Shown here: in pieces, positions 21,226-31,850 of the stretch
How the letters are laid out: each line of letters opens with the position of its first letter
How positions within the stretch are numbered: position 1 is the first letter of the stretch
From: Warburgia ugandensis
Taxonomy: Eukaryota; Streptophyta; Magnoliopsida; Canellales; Canellaceae
Direction of reading: 5' to 3'
Length of the DNA: 64,000 nt
Assembly: GCA_035236585.1 (NCBI GenBank)
Contig: CP141128.1
Span: 38,484,684-38,548,683 of the forward strand
The notes under the pieces: model-generated
The model's database searches: none
What the model was told of the DNA's origin: nothing
What the model saw: only the letters and a program-made list of their open reading frames with translations
Translations under genes and position numbers: made by a program

Positions 21226-22128
21226 CTGGCCTAGTCTAAAGCTATCCCAACCCAGGTTGGTGTTTAGCCCAGGGTGACATTTTCGCACCAGGTCGATGAG
21301 TCTTTGTAAAAAAAGAACAGAGACAAAAAAAAAAAAAAACTTTTCACCCGGATTTGGAATGGGCAAGGCCACCAAGGTAGTTGATGGTGAAGAATCAAAA
21401 CATGGTAGGAAATCCACCACTAATTGGAAAAGGGGGAAGGAGGCTGGTGAGCTGTGGAAGAGAGGTACTCGTCGATAGGTAAGATCAAAGAACAAAAAAA
21501 AGTGCCTCTCATGAGGTGGCTTCGACCGAAGGAAGGAGTTGCCAACTGAAGTGGGGAGAGAAACCGGTGATGAGACAAGCATTTTTCTTGTCATCAATTT
21601 GATTGAAAAAAATACAGAAGGGGAGATGCCAGTCGAGTAAAAAGAGGCGGGGGTGGCACATCGATCACCGAGGTGAGACAACATTGGTTGGAACCCAAAA
21701 GTAAAACAAAAAAGGAAAAAAGAGAGGAGGAAGTCACAAGACGCTAGCAAAAAAGGGGATGAAGTGAAGAAGATTGATGGGATCGGTTGATCAATAAGAA
21801 AAAACAAAAATCAAAAGGAGGAACCGAAGATCTTGATGACCTGCTGGTGGTGAAAGTAGCCTATCATGCATGCCGAAGCAGGAGGAGATCGCCAATCAGG
21901 GAAACACCAGAGAAGTTGCCAGTCGAGCAAGGAAGGGGGAGTCTATTGCAGGAAGATGAGAAGGAAAAATCTGAAATAGGTTAGTATTTTTGCATCAATT
22001 TTTATTTATATGAAATCCCTTAAATTGCACTCTCTTAAATTTGATAATGGCACCCCTCAAAGGTCAGATCGATATCAGCAACCCTGACAGCCTAAATTAG
22101 TAACTGTAGATTTATAATAAGTACCTCT
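21226..22128. other. Anonymous GA-rich sequence between copia and CACTA
   Basis: Purine-rich + strand with several GGAAGGAGG-like stretches and no domain I can recognise in its frames. A phrase near 22036 (aaatttgataatggcacccc) resembles the reverse complement of part of D's LTR (about 59,740-59,760), so it may be a decayed LTR. It abuts the copia remnant at 21,226 and the CACTA terminus at 22,129. Confidence 0.35.
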
Positions 22129-22300
22129 CACTGCTATATAGGAGGCTTTTAAAGTCGGTAAAAAATACTAATAGAAGTCGGTTAAAAAACAACTTATATC
22201 GAGCCAACTTAAAAAATTGATAACTTTTAAAGTTGTTTACTAAAAGACCTTAAAAGTTATGACTTCAAAAGTTACTTTTAATTTTTTTTTTTTTTATACA
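22129..22300 (+). repeat. CACTA left terminal inverted repeat and subterminal repeats
   Basis: CACTGCTATATAGGAGGCTT starts the element and is followed by repeated AACTTTTAAAG/CTTTTAAAGTNG motifs in both orientations to about 22,290. These subterminal motifs are binding sites for the TNPA-type protein in En/Spm elements. Confidence 0.75.
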
Positions 22301-23069
22301 ATTCAATTACTACTTGTATTTCTACTTTCAATGTAACATTTAATACAATTTTCTTATAATCTTTATACACATGAAAAACAAACATACATTCATTTCCACA
22401 TTGGATATAAAACATTCAAATTTATTATTATCCATCCACATATATCTTGAAAAGACTTCATAAAAGAAATTACAACACATGCATTCACCATAACATCTAC
22501 ATTCACTTCATTTGCATAACATCCACATTCACTTCATTTGTAGGTTTATGCACATTCACATTTACTTTCATACTCTAAGTTTTCCTGATTCATTATCCTA
22601 TAAAAGTTATATAATTCAATGAATATAATGGAAACCAACCCCCATATTCACTTCATTAACAAACTCCAAACTTACTTCATCCATATTTATTTACTCCCAC
22701 ACCCCAAGCTTCCACTCATTCATCTCTTAAAAAGATATTATATATATATATTTCAAAGAAAATAATGAAGACTAAAAGAACACATGCAAGTAAATGAAAA
22801 AAATACTTTATTATGTACTTTACATTCATGTAGTTACTCCACGTGTTCTAATTGAAAACTTATTAAATGCTCAGTACATTCACTTTGTATTTTGTTGAGG
22901 TTTACTCTAGAGCAACTCATCTTGTTTGCCCACTCAAAAAGCACAACATCTTGTAATATAACATATTAATTCATGTCACATTCTTTTAGTTGAATCCATA
23001 AAAGCCTTTAAAAAATAGAAGATTATGAAAAATAAATAGTGTCTTTTCTTTCTTAATTGGTAGACATTA
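22301..23069. other. CACTA left non-coding region
   Basis: AT-rich DNA with no recognised gene. A short tandem phrase (cattcacttcatttgcataacatcca / cattcacttcatttgtaggttt) occurs near 22,500-22,550. Confidence 0.5.
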
Positions 23070-24060
23070 ACACCATCGAATATTAGGGTCCTCATGTATC
23101 TCAGCATATAGTACTCGCACTCCTAATTAGACTGTTGTCTAGGGTACTGTTCAATAAAGAAAACAAAAAGAATTCATAAGTATCATTTGTAATATTTTAA
23201 GTTTAATTAGTGGTAAGATAGATTAATTAACTATTTTTTATACATTGACATTCTTGCAAGTGAATTTTGATGGTTGTACAGTCTTGGTCAGATTAGCCCA
23301 TGTTAACCATGCTTTACAACTATAAATTTCCAATGCATTGTAGATGATTTTTTTTTTTTTTTTTTTATCTGCACATAATATATGAAAAGAATAAAAGCTT
23401 ACTTATTTATAATTTCTATGAGGGCGGGATAGATGTGCGTTCCACAAGAATAAAAAAAGAAAGCTTGTCCACCGTGTACATCTAAAATGAGCAGCATCCA
23501 ATGAGCCCTATATAGGCAGTCATATGAATTATACTTAAAGTTGACAATCCTTAACTATAAAATAAGTTGGCAAGAAATAAGAAAATTAAAACTTACCCAT
23601 TATTATAGGGAATCATTAAGCCTTGCCCCTTAAAGCATTGGAAGAAGTCTGGTAAAATAAGATCAACACACATCTCTATCGACCATTGCTTTGTCACTCT
23701 ACAAATCATGCTGGGGAGAAGAAATTGGTAAAGTACACCCTCAACTTCAAAAAGGCTTGTTGCATCATTCAAGAAGTTGCATAAAAAAAAAAAGATTATT
23801 ACCTATACCATGAAAATGTAACATGTAATGTCAAGTATTTTATAAGCAAATATGTGCATATACCCCATGAAGGAGATAGTGTGAGTATGCTCGAGTTGAT
23901 CCCATAAGCAAACTTGTAATAGGTCCTCTGCTATAAGTTACAGTTCAACAATGTCATCGGCAAACACTCTCTCCTTGATTTGTAGAGGGTTTATTGCCCT
24001 ATCTTCATTGATGAGATTGTAGATTAACTTTAAGGATCGAGGCATATTAGGTGAGGCTTT
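23070..24060 (-). pseudogene. CACTA ORF2, C48/Ulp1-like cysteine protease domain
   Basis: On the minus strand a frame gives A-H-W-M-L-L-I-L-D-V-H with the His codon at 23,501-23,503. After breaks comes P-R-Q-Q-S-N-x-E-C-E-Y-Y-M-L-R-Y-M-R with the Cys codon at 23,117-23,119. These correspond to the catalytic His (H-W-x-L) and the catalytic Cys motif (P-x-Q-x-N-x-x-[DE]-C-G-x-Y-V-M) of Ulp1/SENP-type peptidases; the Gly after Cys is Glu here. The region before it (about 23,880-24,020) shows I-K-E-R-V-F-A-D-D-I-V-E-L, the variable N-terminal part typical of transposon Ulp1 domains. It is the C-terminal part of the gene starting at 26,197; the catalytic Asp is not identified. Confidence 0.72.
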
Positions 24061-24147
24061 GACATGATCCTTAGATGTCTGCTATAAAAAATGTAGAAAT
24101 TTTTAGGTAAATAATATTAATCATTGAACAGGACTTAATCTATGATG

Positions 24148-24237
<90 letters not shown>

Positions 24238-26197
24238 TACTTGTTCCATTGGTGTGACAATAGGTAATGGTACAGTGATGGGCGACTTCAATGGCACATG
24301 TTGTTGCTAATTAACCATATAAAGTTAATAAACAATTAAATTAAGATCTCTAGCTAAAAATTATTAATGAGGAAGTAGTATGATAAGTTACATATTGCAA
24401 ACTCTATGGGAATGACGAGTACATCCTGCTAAGTAATGTGATATGTAACTATCTGCCCAATGGTTATAATATTTTTCATTTATAAAGGGAATGGTAGGTT
24501 GGTATTGGCATCCAAACACATGGTAATGGATACTTGCTTAGTATGTGGTGGGATACTAATTCCCTACAAAATGGTTGATTCATGCTCATAGCATGAACCA
24601 ACTGCCATCATATTTTGACTAGAATACAAGGCCAATAGGCATTGACCTACCTGCAAATCCAAAATACAATAGAATTTGAGATAGAGAATTATTATAGAAG
24701 GACAACGAAATTTTATAGTTTTGTCTATATGTAGACCTCCTTGACTAGATTTTTTTTTTTTTTTGAGGGGCACTGGTTGTCCTTTATGAACTTCTTCAAT
24801 TAGAGAATTGCAGTTAGCATTTAATGGAGGTAAGAGGGCTTTGCAAGAATTATGTACAGGAGATTGAGAAATTATCATCAAACCTCCTTTATGCAACTGG
24901 CTAAATATATTTATTTTTATTTTATCAACTAACTCATTGTAGGCCTTCTGATCTTGAATTGTAGGTAAACTTTTGTTGAAGAATTTAGAAGGAATAATAC
25001 CACTCCCCGTGCCCCTAACTTGGCTAGGGTGGTGTTTCTTATTGCCCATAGCCCTAGGATGTGATTGTTGGCAACAATGCTGCTTAGAGTTCCTGTACTT
25101 GTGCTTTCTTAAGTAAGAATGTCCTGCAAAATTTAATTAGAAGGACGTGACCATGTCATCTAATTAATTGTATAAAATTGATAGATTGGTGGAACCACTT
25201 ACAATGCAAGAAGCAATTTGTGCAGTAGTTTTATTTGAGAACGTTTGGCCAATATAGCCCATCGAATTCACCATCTTTTAGAAGATGGAGCAATCAATAG
25301 GTTCTGTAGTCCCAAGTTTCTTTTGCTATTAATAAAGATACTATAGTTAAAGAATAGAATGTATATAACTATAGTAGTATTAATTTGAAAGGAATAAATT
25401 GTTACAAATGCTTACTTCACTCTCTTTTAAATGAGCATAGCCCAACTTGGACAGGTGGTATTGCATATTAGTTTCCTATACCTTTCTTCCTCTTGCACTC
25501 TTTGCCTGCACATTTGTACATACGTAATCAAGTGAAATAATTGAATGTTATATGTAATTAATTAAATGAAACATCATTTTTGCACATACCTCAAATTCAA
25601 CGAACTTGCAGTTCTATATAAATGCATTCCACACGTCCTAGTCAATGACGTCAGAATAAATGACAAGAACTATGTACAGTCTCGACAGATTGTTGACATA
25701 TGAAGCTATGTAATTGCAAACAAGGTAGTTCTTCTATTTTATCCATTGCTCACTAACTTCTTGGAAAGCAGGTGTCTTTTTTAGCTCAGGTACGTCAAAG
25801 GCAATCTGCAAAGTACACAACACATTACTATGTTTGAAAATAAGGTCTATTATAAATTATATAATACATACTATAATTGTTAACCTACCTTCACCATTTC
25901 CCATATTGAATCTTTTGTCAAGGATCACACAAGTCTTCAATCATCATTTGTGATAGGAACCATACTTCTTACTATGGAGCAGAGAAAATTGCTATAAGAG
26001 GCTGCATACTCACCAATCTCTTACCTCCTACTATTGTATTGGATAGTTTCTTTAATTCCCTTCGACTTTGTCTTGATAACCTTTTCCATTGTTGTTCACC
26101 CTTCGCCCATTCTCTCTTGAGTAGTGCTCATGTTGGCCTCTTGTTCATGTTCTTCATTTTGTCTATATTCTTCATTTTGATATTGTTCTTGTTCCAT
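24061..26197 (-). pseudogene. CACTA ORF2, plant transposase (Ptta/En-Spm, Transposase_24 type) part
   Basis: Starts at ATG 26,197 with a Glu/Gln-rich acidic leader (M-E-Q-E-Q-Y-Q-N-E-E-Y). About 26,000-25,700 reads V-R-S-M-V-P-I-T-N-D-D, then T-K-D-S-I-W-E-M-V-K, F-D-V-P-E-L-K-K-T-P-A and F-Q-E-V-S-E-Q-W-I-K. This follows the plant CACTA ORF2 pattern 'I-A-R-x-x-x-x-x-P-L-T-Y-x-x-W-x-x-V-P-x-x-x-K-x-x-I-W-x-x-V'. Another block at 25,420-25,480 has N-M-Q-Y-H-L-S-K-L-G-Y-A-H-L. A 162-codon frame (24,564-25,049) joins it to the Ulp1 part but has no recognised motif. Exon borders are not resolvable. The Athila element sits 13 bases upstream of the start codon plus its duplication. Confidence 0.7.
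24152..24235. repeat. (AC)n microsatellite, about 84 bp
   Basis: An uninterrupted CA/AC dinucleotide run inside the CACTA ORF2 region, probably within an intron. Confidence 0.97.
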
Positions 26198-26215
26198 CTT
26201 TACTACAAAGAATAA

Positions 26216-26765
26216 TGTTAAGTATTCAATTTTAGCCAAAATACCATTAATTTAGTATTTAATTAGTTCATTTAATTCATCAATTTGATGATTTTTAGAT
26301 AAAATATGAAATTTAGCTCAAATTGACCATCCAACCATAAATTGTTAAAATTAACGGTCAGATGATCATCCAAGCTAATCAGATGCTCAATGTATGGTTA
26401 GATGACTTAATCTAGTCTTATATCTTGTAGATCAACTAGAATTATGCTTGCAGGGTTCAGATTGAATTTCAACAATACAGATCATCCCAAAGGACATTGA
26501 ATGAACCAGATCAATCATAAGTCAAGATGGGACATTTTTCTAAAAATTGAAGAAAAGAAGATCATGGATAGGAATTCCTAACTAAGAGATAGAGTTGTAA
26601 AGGGGATAGAAGTTTCCTAGTGGGAACCTATCTCTTCCCCATAAGGAAAGTAGGCGTGAAAAAGCCCCATCTCACGTAGTGGGGGGCTCCCCCTTGGACT
26701 ATAGGCTATAGGTGTAGGGGCTTCTCTTTTGTTTTTATTTTTTGTTTTCCTTTCCTATTTGCCTA
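26216..26765 (+). repeat. Athila-like 5' LTR remnant
   Basis: Matches 41,998-42,585 of the 3' LTR from the first base (shared phrases aatttgatgatttttagata and aaatttagctcaaattgacc) until GCCTA at 26,761-26,765. There the sequence switches to the LTR of element C. GCCTA is present in both parents (42,581-42,585 and 39,391-39,395), so this is a deletion junction with 5 bp of microhomology. Confidence 0.88.
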
Positions 26766-27739
26766 AGCATGGTGATGGAAAAAGGCAAGGGGACAGAAAC
26801 CCGGGTGAGCGATTTGTCTGGTCACCACCCAATCTAACAAGGAAAAGAGGGAAGGGGGGGGGGGGTTGGTGGGGAAGAAATCAAAGAGGAAAAGGCAGAC
26901 GGTACCAAGCCCTGGCATGTTGGCCTGTCCTGGCCTGGCCATTTTGGTGGAAGAGGAAGGCGAGTCAAGGAAGAGAAAAGGGTAGCCTGTACGGCTAGCT
27001 TGCACATGCCGGCATATCGGGTTGGCTGTGTTAGCTGGAACCCAATAGAGAGAAGGAAGAGAAGAGAGATGGGGGATTCCAACCAGTCACCTAGGTAAAA
27101 CCCGATCTGGGTTTTCGATCGATGTCGAAGAGAGGGGAGATGGAGGGGAAGAAAACAAGGGGAAGCGTTTTTCCCTTGTGCATCACTATAGGGAATGGGG
27201 AGTGGTGGTGGCATTGTTCACTCTGGTGGGTGTGCATGTCGGTGAATAGGGGACACGAAGGAGGGGTTGCAGCCAGCAGTGGTTGTCAAACCCATTCTGT
27301 TTGTGCCTGACGAAAACAGAGGAGAGGGAAGGGGACATCAGAGAGGGAGAAGAGGGTTTTGGGTTGCCGGGTTTTCCCGCAATCCCCCTCTTTCTTTCCC
27401 ATTTCAACTATACGACGCAGGGGAGGTGAAGCAGGTGATGCGTGGTGATGCAACTATCGCGTCACTTGTCAGACTACTGGGGGTGTCAATATCGATTTTG
27501 ACCCCTCTTGATTAGTAAAATCCCATAATTTCTTGCTTCGACGTTTGTTTTAAGGAAAATTAGTGTCAATGAAATCATATCGATGCGTAAATTCCAAATT
27601 TGATAATCCCAAGGCCAAATTTTGAGCTAATAAGAAGGTCATTTTCAGCTCAATTTCCATGGAATTTACTTCTGATTTCATCTCCTTTAGAATTATAATC
27701 TAATATATAGAAAATGACCCAAAATTGAGGGTAGTTACA
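26761..27739 (-). repeat. Element C 3' LTR, truncated
   Basis: Aligns with 39,391-40,247 (shared phrases gggacagaaac, ggtcaccacccaatc, gctggaacccaatagagaga). On the minus strand it begins TGTAACTACCCTC directly after the purine tract. The distal ~3 kb present in the 5' LTR is missing. Purine-rich open frames in it (for example 26,729-27,515) are not genes. Confidence 0.88.
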
Positions 27740-27757
27740 TTCTTTCCCCCTTATAGG
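27740..27757 (-). promoter_or_regulatory. Element C polypurine tract
   Basis: On the minus strand AAGGGGGAAAGAA precedes the LTR's TGTAAC and is itself preceded by GGGGACGAAATTCC, the same pol-end/PPT layout as in element A. Confidence 0.85.
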
Positions 27758-28049
27758 AATTTCGTCCCCAAAATTCTTTCCATGTTATTATTCAAGATAT
27801 ATAGACCATACCAAAAAATCCCAAAGTCAATGCTAATAGCAATTTCCATACCATATCTTCTCCTCAGATAACAACTCATACGTATAAACCATACTTTGAT
27901 CTAGGAGTTAATTATTTGTTTATAATTTAGCATAAGTGAATCACCATATCAACAAAATTTGAAGTACCATAACTCACATAAAGGCAATTTGTGCCAAATC
28001 TATTCCAATGCATAGTACCTCATCATTTGGTAATGTATATCAATCACAC

Positions 28050-28290
28050 CATATCATATCAACTCCTGAATAGTCAATACATGCCAATCAAAATCTGAGC
28101 ATATCTGCTCATCAACAGGCAATCCATGCCTAGATAAAATTAGAGCATTAGAGCATACCAACTCAGTAATAGGCAATCATATGCCAATCAGAATTAGAGC
28201 ATACCAGTTCAATAACATGCAATCATATGCTTATCAGAATCAGAGCATACCAACTCAATAAAAGGCAATTATATGCCAATCAAAATCCAG
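28050..28290 (-). repeat. Element C internal tandem repeat (~46-bp unit, about five copies)
   Basis: The motif agcata with nearby ctca and ggcaat/atgccaatca recurs at about 28,098, 28,151, 28,198 and 28,243 (spacing 45-53). Equivalent arrays lie in elements A and D at the same place between RT remnants and the purine tract. Confidence 0.75.
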
Positions 28291-28479
28291 TCCATAGCAC
28301 TATCATAGTGTGAGCACCTATAAGCTCACCACCTAGAAGCCTACTAGTGCCTCTCGCACCTACCCTCATTGGTTGCCCTCTTAGGCCGCCCTCATCAGCT
28401 ACTCACATGTGTAAGTTGTAAATCAAATGCAGATTATACATAAGAAGTGCCTTCATACTAAACATACTTTACTATCACA

Positions 28480-28826
28480 TCTCTTACCTCGTGAGAAATG
28501 AGGCTCATATACGTAAAATAAAAAAGTATTAATATCACTGCTATCCTAGAGAACTCAATAATCCAACGATAATAGTTCCCCAAACTAAGGAGACTATCAA
28601 CCTTAGTCACCAATTTGGACTAATCCCAGCTCATCATAGTCTCAATAACTGTCTCTCTATCAATAGAGATATCATGGTCAAGAAAATTCATCCTCTTTGA
28701 CCATAATTAATACTCATATAGATTTACAACAAAAGATGAGCCCTTCCAATACTCTAAATAATGTACAAGGGTTTCTCGTGCTCCTCCAAGTCATGTTTTA
28801 TACAAAAACATCACTTGGTATCATCC
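28480..28826 (-). pseudogene. Element C RT, C-terminal part
   Basis: Minus-strand frames across stops give E-H-E-K-P-L-Y-I-I and A-H-L-L-L-x-I-Y-M-S, following the gypsy RT pattern 'H-x-x-H-L-x-x-V-L-x-x-L-R-x-x-x-L-Y-A-K-x-x-K-C'. A weaker F-L-G-L-A-G-Y-Y-R-R-like stretch lies near 28,560-28,600. The domain is split from its N-terminal part by solo LTR B1. RNase H and integrase are not recognisable downstream. Confidence 0.55.
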
Positions 28827-31373
28827 TGTGATGACCCGGGTTTTCCCATGCATTTTTAAATGAAAAATCTAAATTCCTAAGGTGGGATCCCGATTTGAAA
28901 AAAATAGTGCAATGCAGCGGAAAAATCTTTTATTTGGAATTCATTTTGAAAACCCCGAGTGTCATTTGTTTTCACAACAACTAAGGTAGTTTTTGAACAG
29001 CTTTAGAAATCACAAATGCTTTTTCCCCAGGTCTATCTAGTCACAGCACACAACCCAACTGTAATTAAATACAAATACATGTCCAAAGGGTTGAGAATTT
29101 ACTTACATATATAAGTGTTTCCTTTTTGGTTCACTTGTTCATAGCACTAACATAGATGCCCTCTACTCATGGATGAAATCATCCTGAAAAATGTTAAGGA
29201 TAGGGTGAGTATATACTATACTCAGTAGGAGTCTATCACTACTAGTTTTATAATGCATGCGATCTTTTAAAATCATGTGCTCATAAAAAAATTTGCATGT
29301 TGTTCGAATAATCACATTCAATATCGATATTAAAAGCTACTGTCAAAACGGAATATTGACGACTTAAAGAAATATCATAATCCAAGTTGAAAGTATTATA
29401 TATCATAATCATAAAAATATGCATCAGATGCTCAACTGAATCCAACTCATGGATATCTATCATGGTATGGTCGACCAACCTTATATCATGCCATATGCAA
29501 TGCACATAAATTCACGAAACCATAGGGTCCCACTATGCCCACGACCTCACAGCCGTGTGGTCCCCGGGTACCTAGGGACACATGATCATATACCTCCACG
29601 GGGCATATGACACTTCGACCCAGTGCCGTGACACCAGTGGTAGCCCCCTGTACCATATGCAGTCGAAACAGGGACATGCCCTTTTTGGGCGTGGTACCCA
29701 TCCACCTAATAGTGGTAGAGGCTGGGTGGCCAACCCACACCCCTCGGCATAGCACCCATGAGCTTACTAGCCCAAATCATGTACGATCAAATAAGCTAAA
29801 AACCTCTGTTCAAAACCAGTCCTCTTTGGGTCCCTCACAACTGCTTGGCCCTCGGCACTCCAGCGTCTTTTGGCAACCCTTAAGGACATGCAATCTTTCC
29901 AAGTACTTAAATCATGCAATGTATGCACTTATTTGCAAAACATATATGTGCATCATGTATATGCAATCATTTACAAAACATGTCTATGTACAAAACATTT
30001 ATCACATGCATGCTGAATCAAGTCATGCTAAACAAGTCATATACTTAAAACATATGTTCTTAAAACAATAATAGATCTTTTAAAATAATCTAATAGTGAT
30101 AGAGCACCTACCTGACTAGGTCGTGTTAATCCTTTTGTCCTCGTACGCTTCTGAACGCGGTTTGGGGACTCAAGGTTAGTTTAGCCTATCTTTTATGGGT
30201 TTAGAGTAGTTGGGTCTTATTACTTAGGCATTAGGGGTCCATCCCTATGCCTATGGGTGTCCTAAGGTCCTAATTGGGCCTTGGTATCCTCAGTTTTCCA
30301 AAGTTCTAGTGGCCACGCGCCACTATCCTATTCTAAGGGTCATGCCCACCTTTGATTGGGCCTTAATCAGGGATTTTATAGTTTGATGTATCTGTTTCGT
30401 CGACACGGACACAACGCCTTTTGCAGCGCCTCAATCGGAGCTCTAGATCTCAAGTTATAAGCATTTTAGTGTCGTACGTACATCGAGTCTTAAGAACGAA
30501 AAAAACGGAATGCTAGGGCACTGCGTGACTCCGTCGTGCGCCCTGGCTTCCTTAAGGAACCAAAAGACGACACACTACTAGCGCGCTGTGCGTCTGCGGT
30601 GTGCGCCTCAGCGGGCGCGTCTGCAGACGCGCCGATTTTTTCGCCCGTCTTCCTCTTTAGCGGGCATGTCCTTGGACGCGCCCGTTTGGTTTTTCAAACG
30701 GAGATGACGTGGAACGTTCCGACTGGAACGTTCCGTCGTCTGGGGGACCGGGGTGTCCTCAGGACACCCTGGTTTGACCCCTGTCGAACCAGTGCGGCCC
30801 AGGGAATGTCCCTGGGTCCTTGGTGGCTCTCCTGGGCTCCGTTTTGCATGGTTTTTCATGCAAAAACTTAGGGAAATTGACCTTGGAACTATGGGGGAGA
30901 TGGGTTTTGATGGGTTTTTCTCCTTGTTTTCCCCTCTAGGTCACTGCTTCACGACTGGTTTTCTCCAGCATTTTGGGCTGCCATTAGAGGCACCCAAGAG
31001 CTCTATTTATAGAGTTAAGAGAGGGTTCTGGAGGGGGCTCTCACCGCCTTTGAATGGCGGTGGAGAAACCTCCAGAATGGCGGTGATTTCCCCTCCAATC
31101 ACCGCCATTCTAGAACTCTCTAGGAGGTGGAAGATGAAGGGTGCCCGTATCAAAACAGGCCCCTGTATTTTGCAGCTAAACCCGTTTTTGTAAAAATTAC
31201 AGTTTTGCCCCTGTACTTCAAATGGCCATAACTTGCTCATTTTAACTCCGTTTTGGGTGATTTTGGTCTTGTGGGATTCCTTTTTCTGAGACACATCTAA
31301 TGGAACCATTTTTAGGACCAAATTCCTATGTTCAGTCAAGGGACCAAATCAATATCCACCAATAACATGTACC
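28827..31373 (-). mobile_element. Solo LTR B1 (minus orientation)
   Basis: Its + strand left edge TGTGATGACCCGGG is the inverse of the right edge of B2 (34,458), and the two align inverted over most of their length (for example the tactgagtatagt/actcaccc region, 29,200 versus 34,100). CATCC flanks both sides (28,822-28,826 and 31,374-31,378), and removing B1 rejoins element C's pol remnant. Its distal edge (...aacatgtac) diverges from B2's TGTAATGACTCC start, so that edge is less certain. The GC-rich centre (30,400-31,100) has open frames but no recognised protein. Confidence 0.78.
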
Positions 31374-31378
31374 ATCCA

Positions 31379-31845
31379 AAGTTGATCATATAGATCACTA
31401 ATAAATGATAAAGAATATCAATTCTCCACTACGGTGCTATCAAACAATCAATAATCTGTGCATATTAATAAGGATCTATCTCTCTTCTCATAAAGAGGAT
31501 TAATGCACCCAATGAAGACCCACCAGGTCTAACAAACTCTTGTTAGTTAACCTTCATAGATGGAACTCTTGTAGTTCATTCTGGGCCATCTAGTCTGACA
31601 CCTTAGATAATGACAATATGTCCAATGCTAAATCAATAACAACATCAATCCCTCGAGGTAAAAATCCTAAACTCTCCTTAGGAAAGATTGTGAATTTTAG
31701 CATACCATTCATGTGCTCAATCTATGGCTGCTCTCTGTATCACTGTTACTCTAACAAGGACGACTTGATGCATCCAAGGAGTACCATATTTCCTTGAAGG
31801 TAGAATTAACACAAGCCTCATCAATGCCCCTTCTTACTCAAGAGT
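31379..31845 (-). pseudogene. Element C RT, N-terminal part, between B1 and B2
   Basis: Aligns by eye with D at about 61,060-61,500 (shared phrases ctcataaagagga/ctcatgaagagga and ggtgctatcaaac/ggtgatatcaaac). The minus-strand reading S-L-L-I-C-T-D-Y-x-L-F-D-S-T-V-V-E-N-x-Y-S-L stands where gypsy RT has 'R-x-C-I-D-Y-R-x-L-N-x-V-T-x-K-N-x-Y-P-L-P'. Stops and frameshifts are frequent. Confidence 0.68.
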
Positions 31846-31850
31846 GAGGT

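Noticed and set aside
21208-21807. A 199-residue minus-strand frame rich in Phe/Leu/Ser
   Set aside because: It crosses from the copia remnant into anonymous GA-rich DNA; composition reflects purine-rich opposite strand and no motif is recognisable.
26729-27515. Several overlapping frames on both strands
   Set aside because: They fall in the C 3' LTR remnant, with counterparts in the other LTR (39,400-39,760) that do not keep the frame.
28050-28290. CRISPR-like array
   Set aside because: Direct tandem units without unique spacers, inside a plant retrotransposon.
30536-31193. Open frames in the GC-rich centre of B1, and matching ones at 32,132-32,785 in B2
   Set aside because: They occur on both strands of a solo LTR, match no family I know, and reflect low stop frequency in GC-rich DNA.
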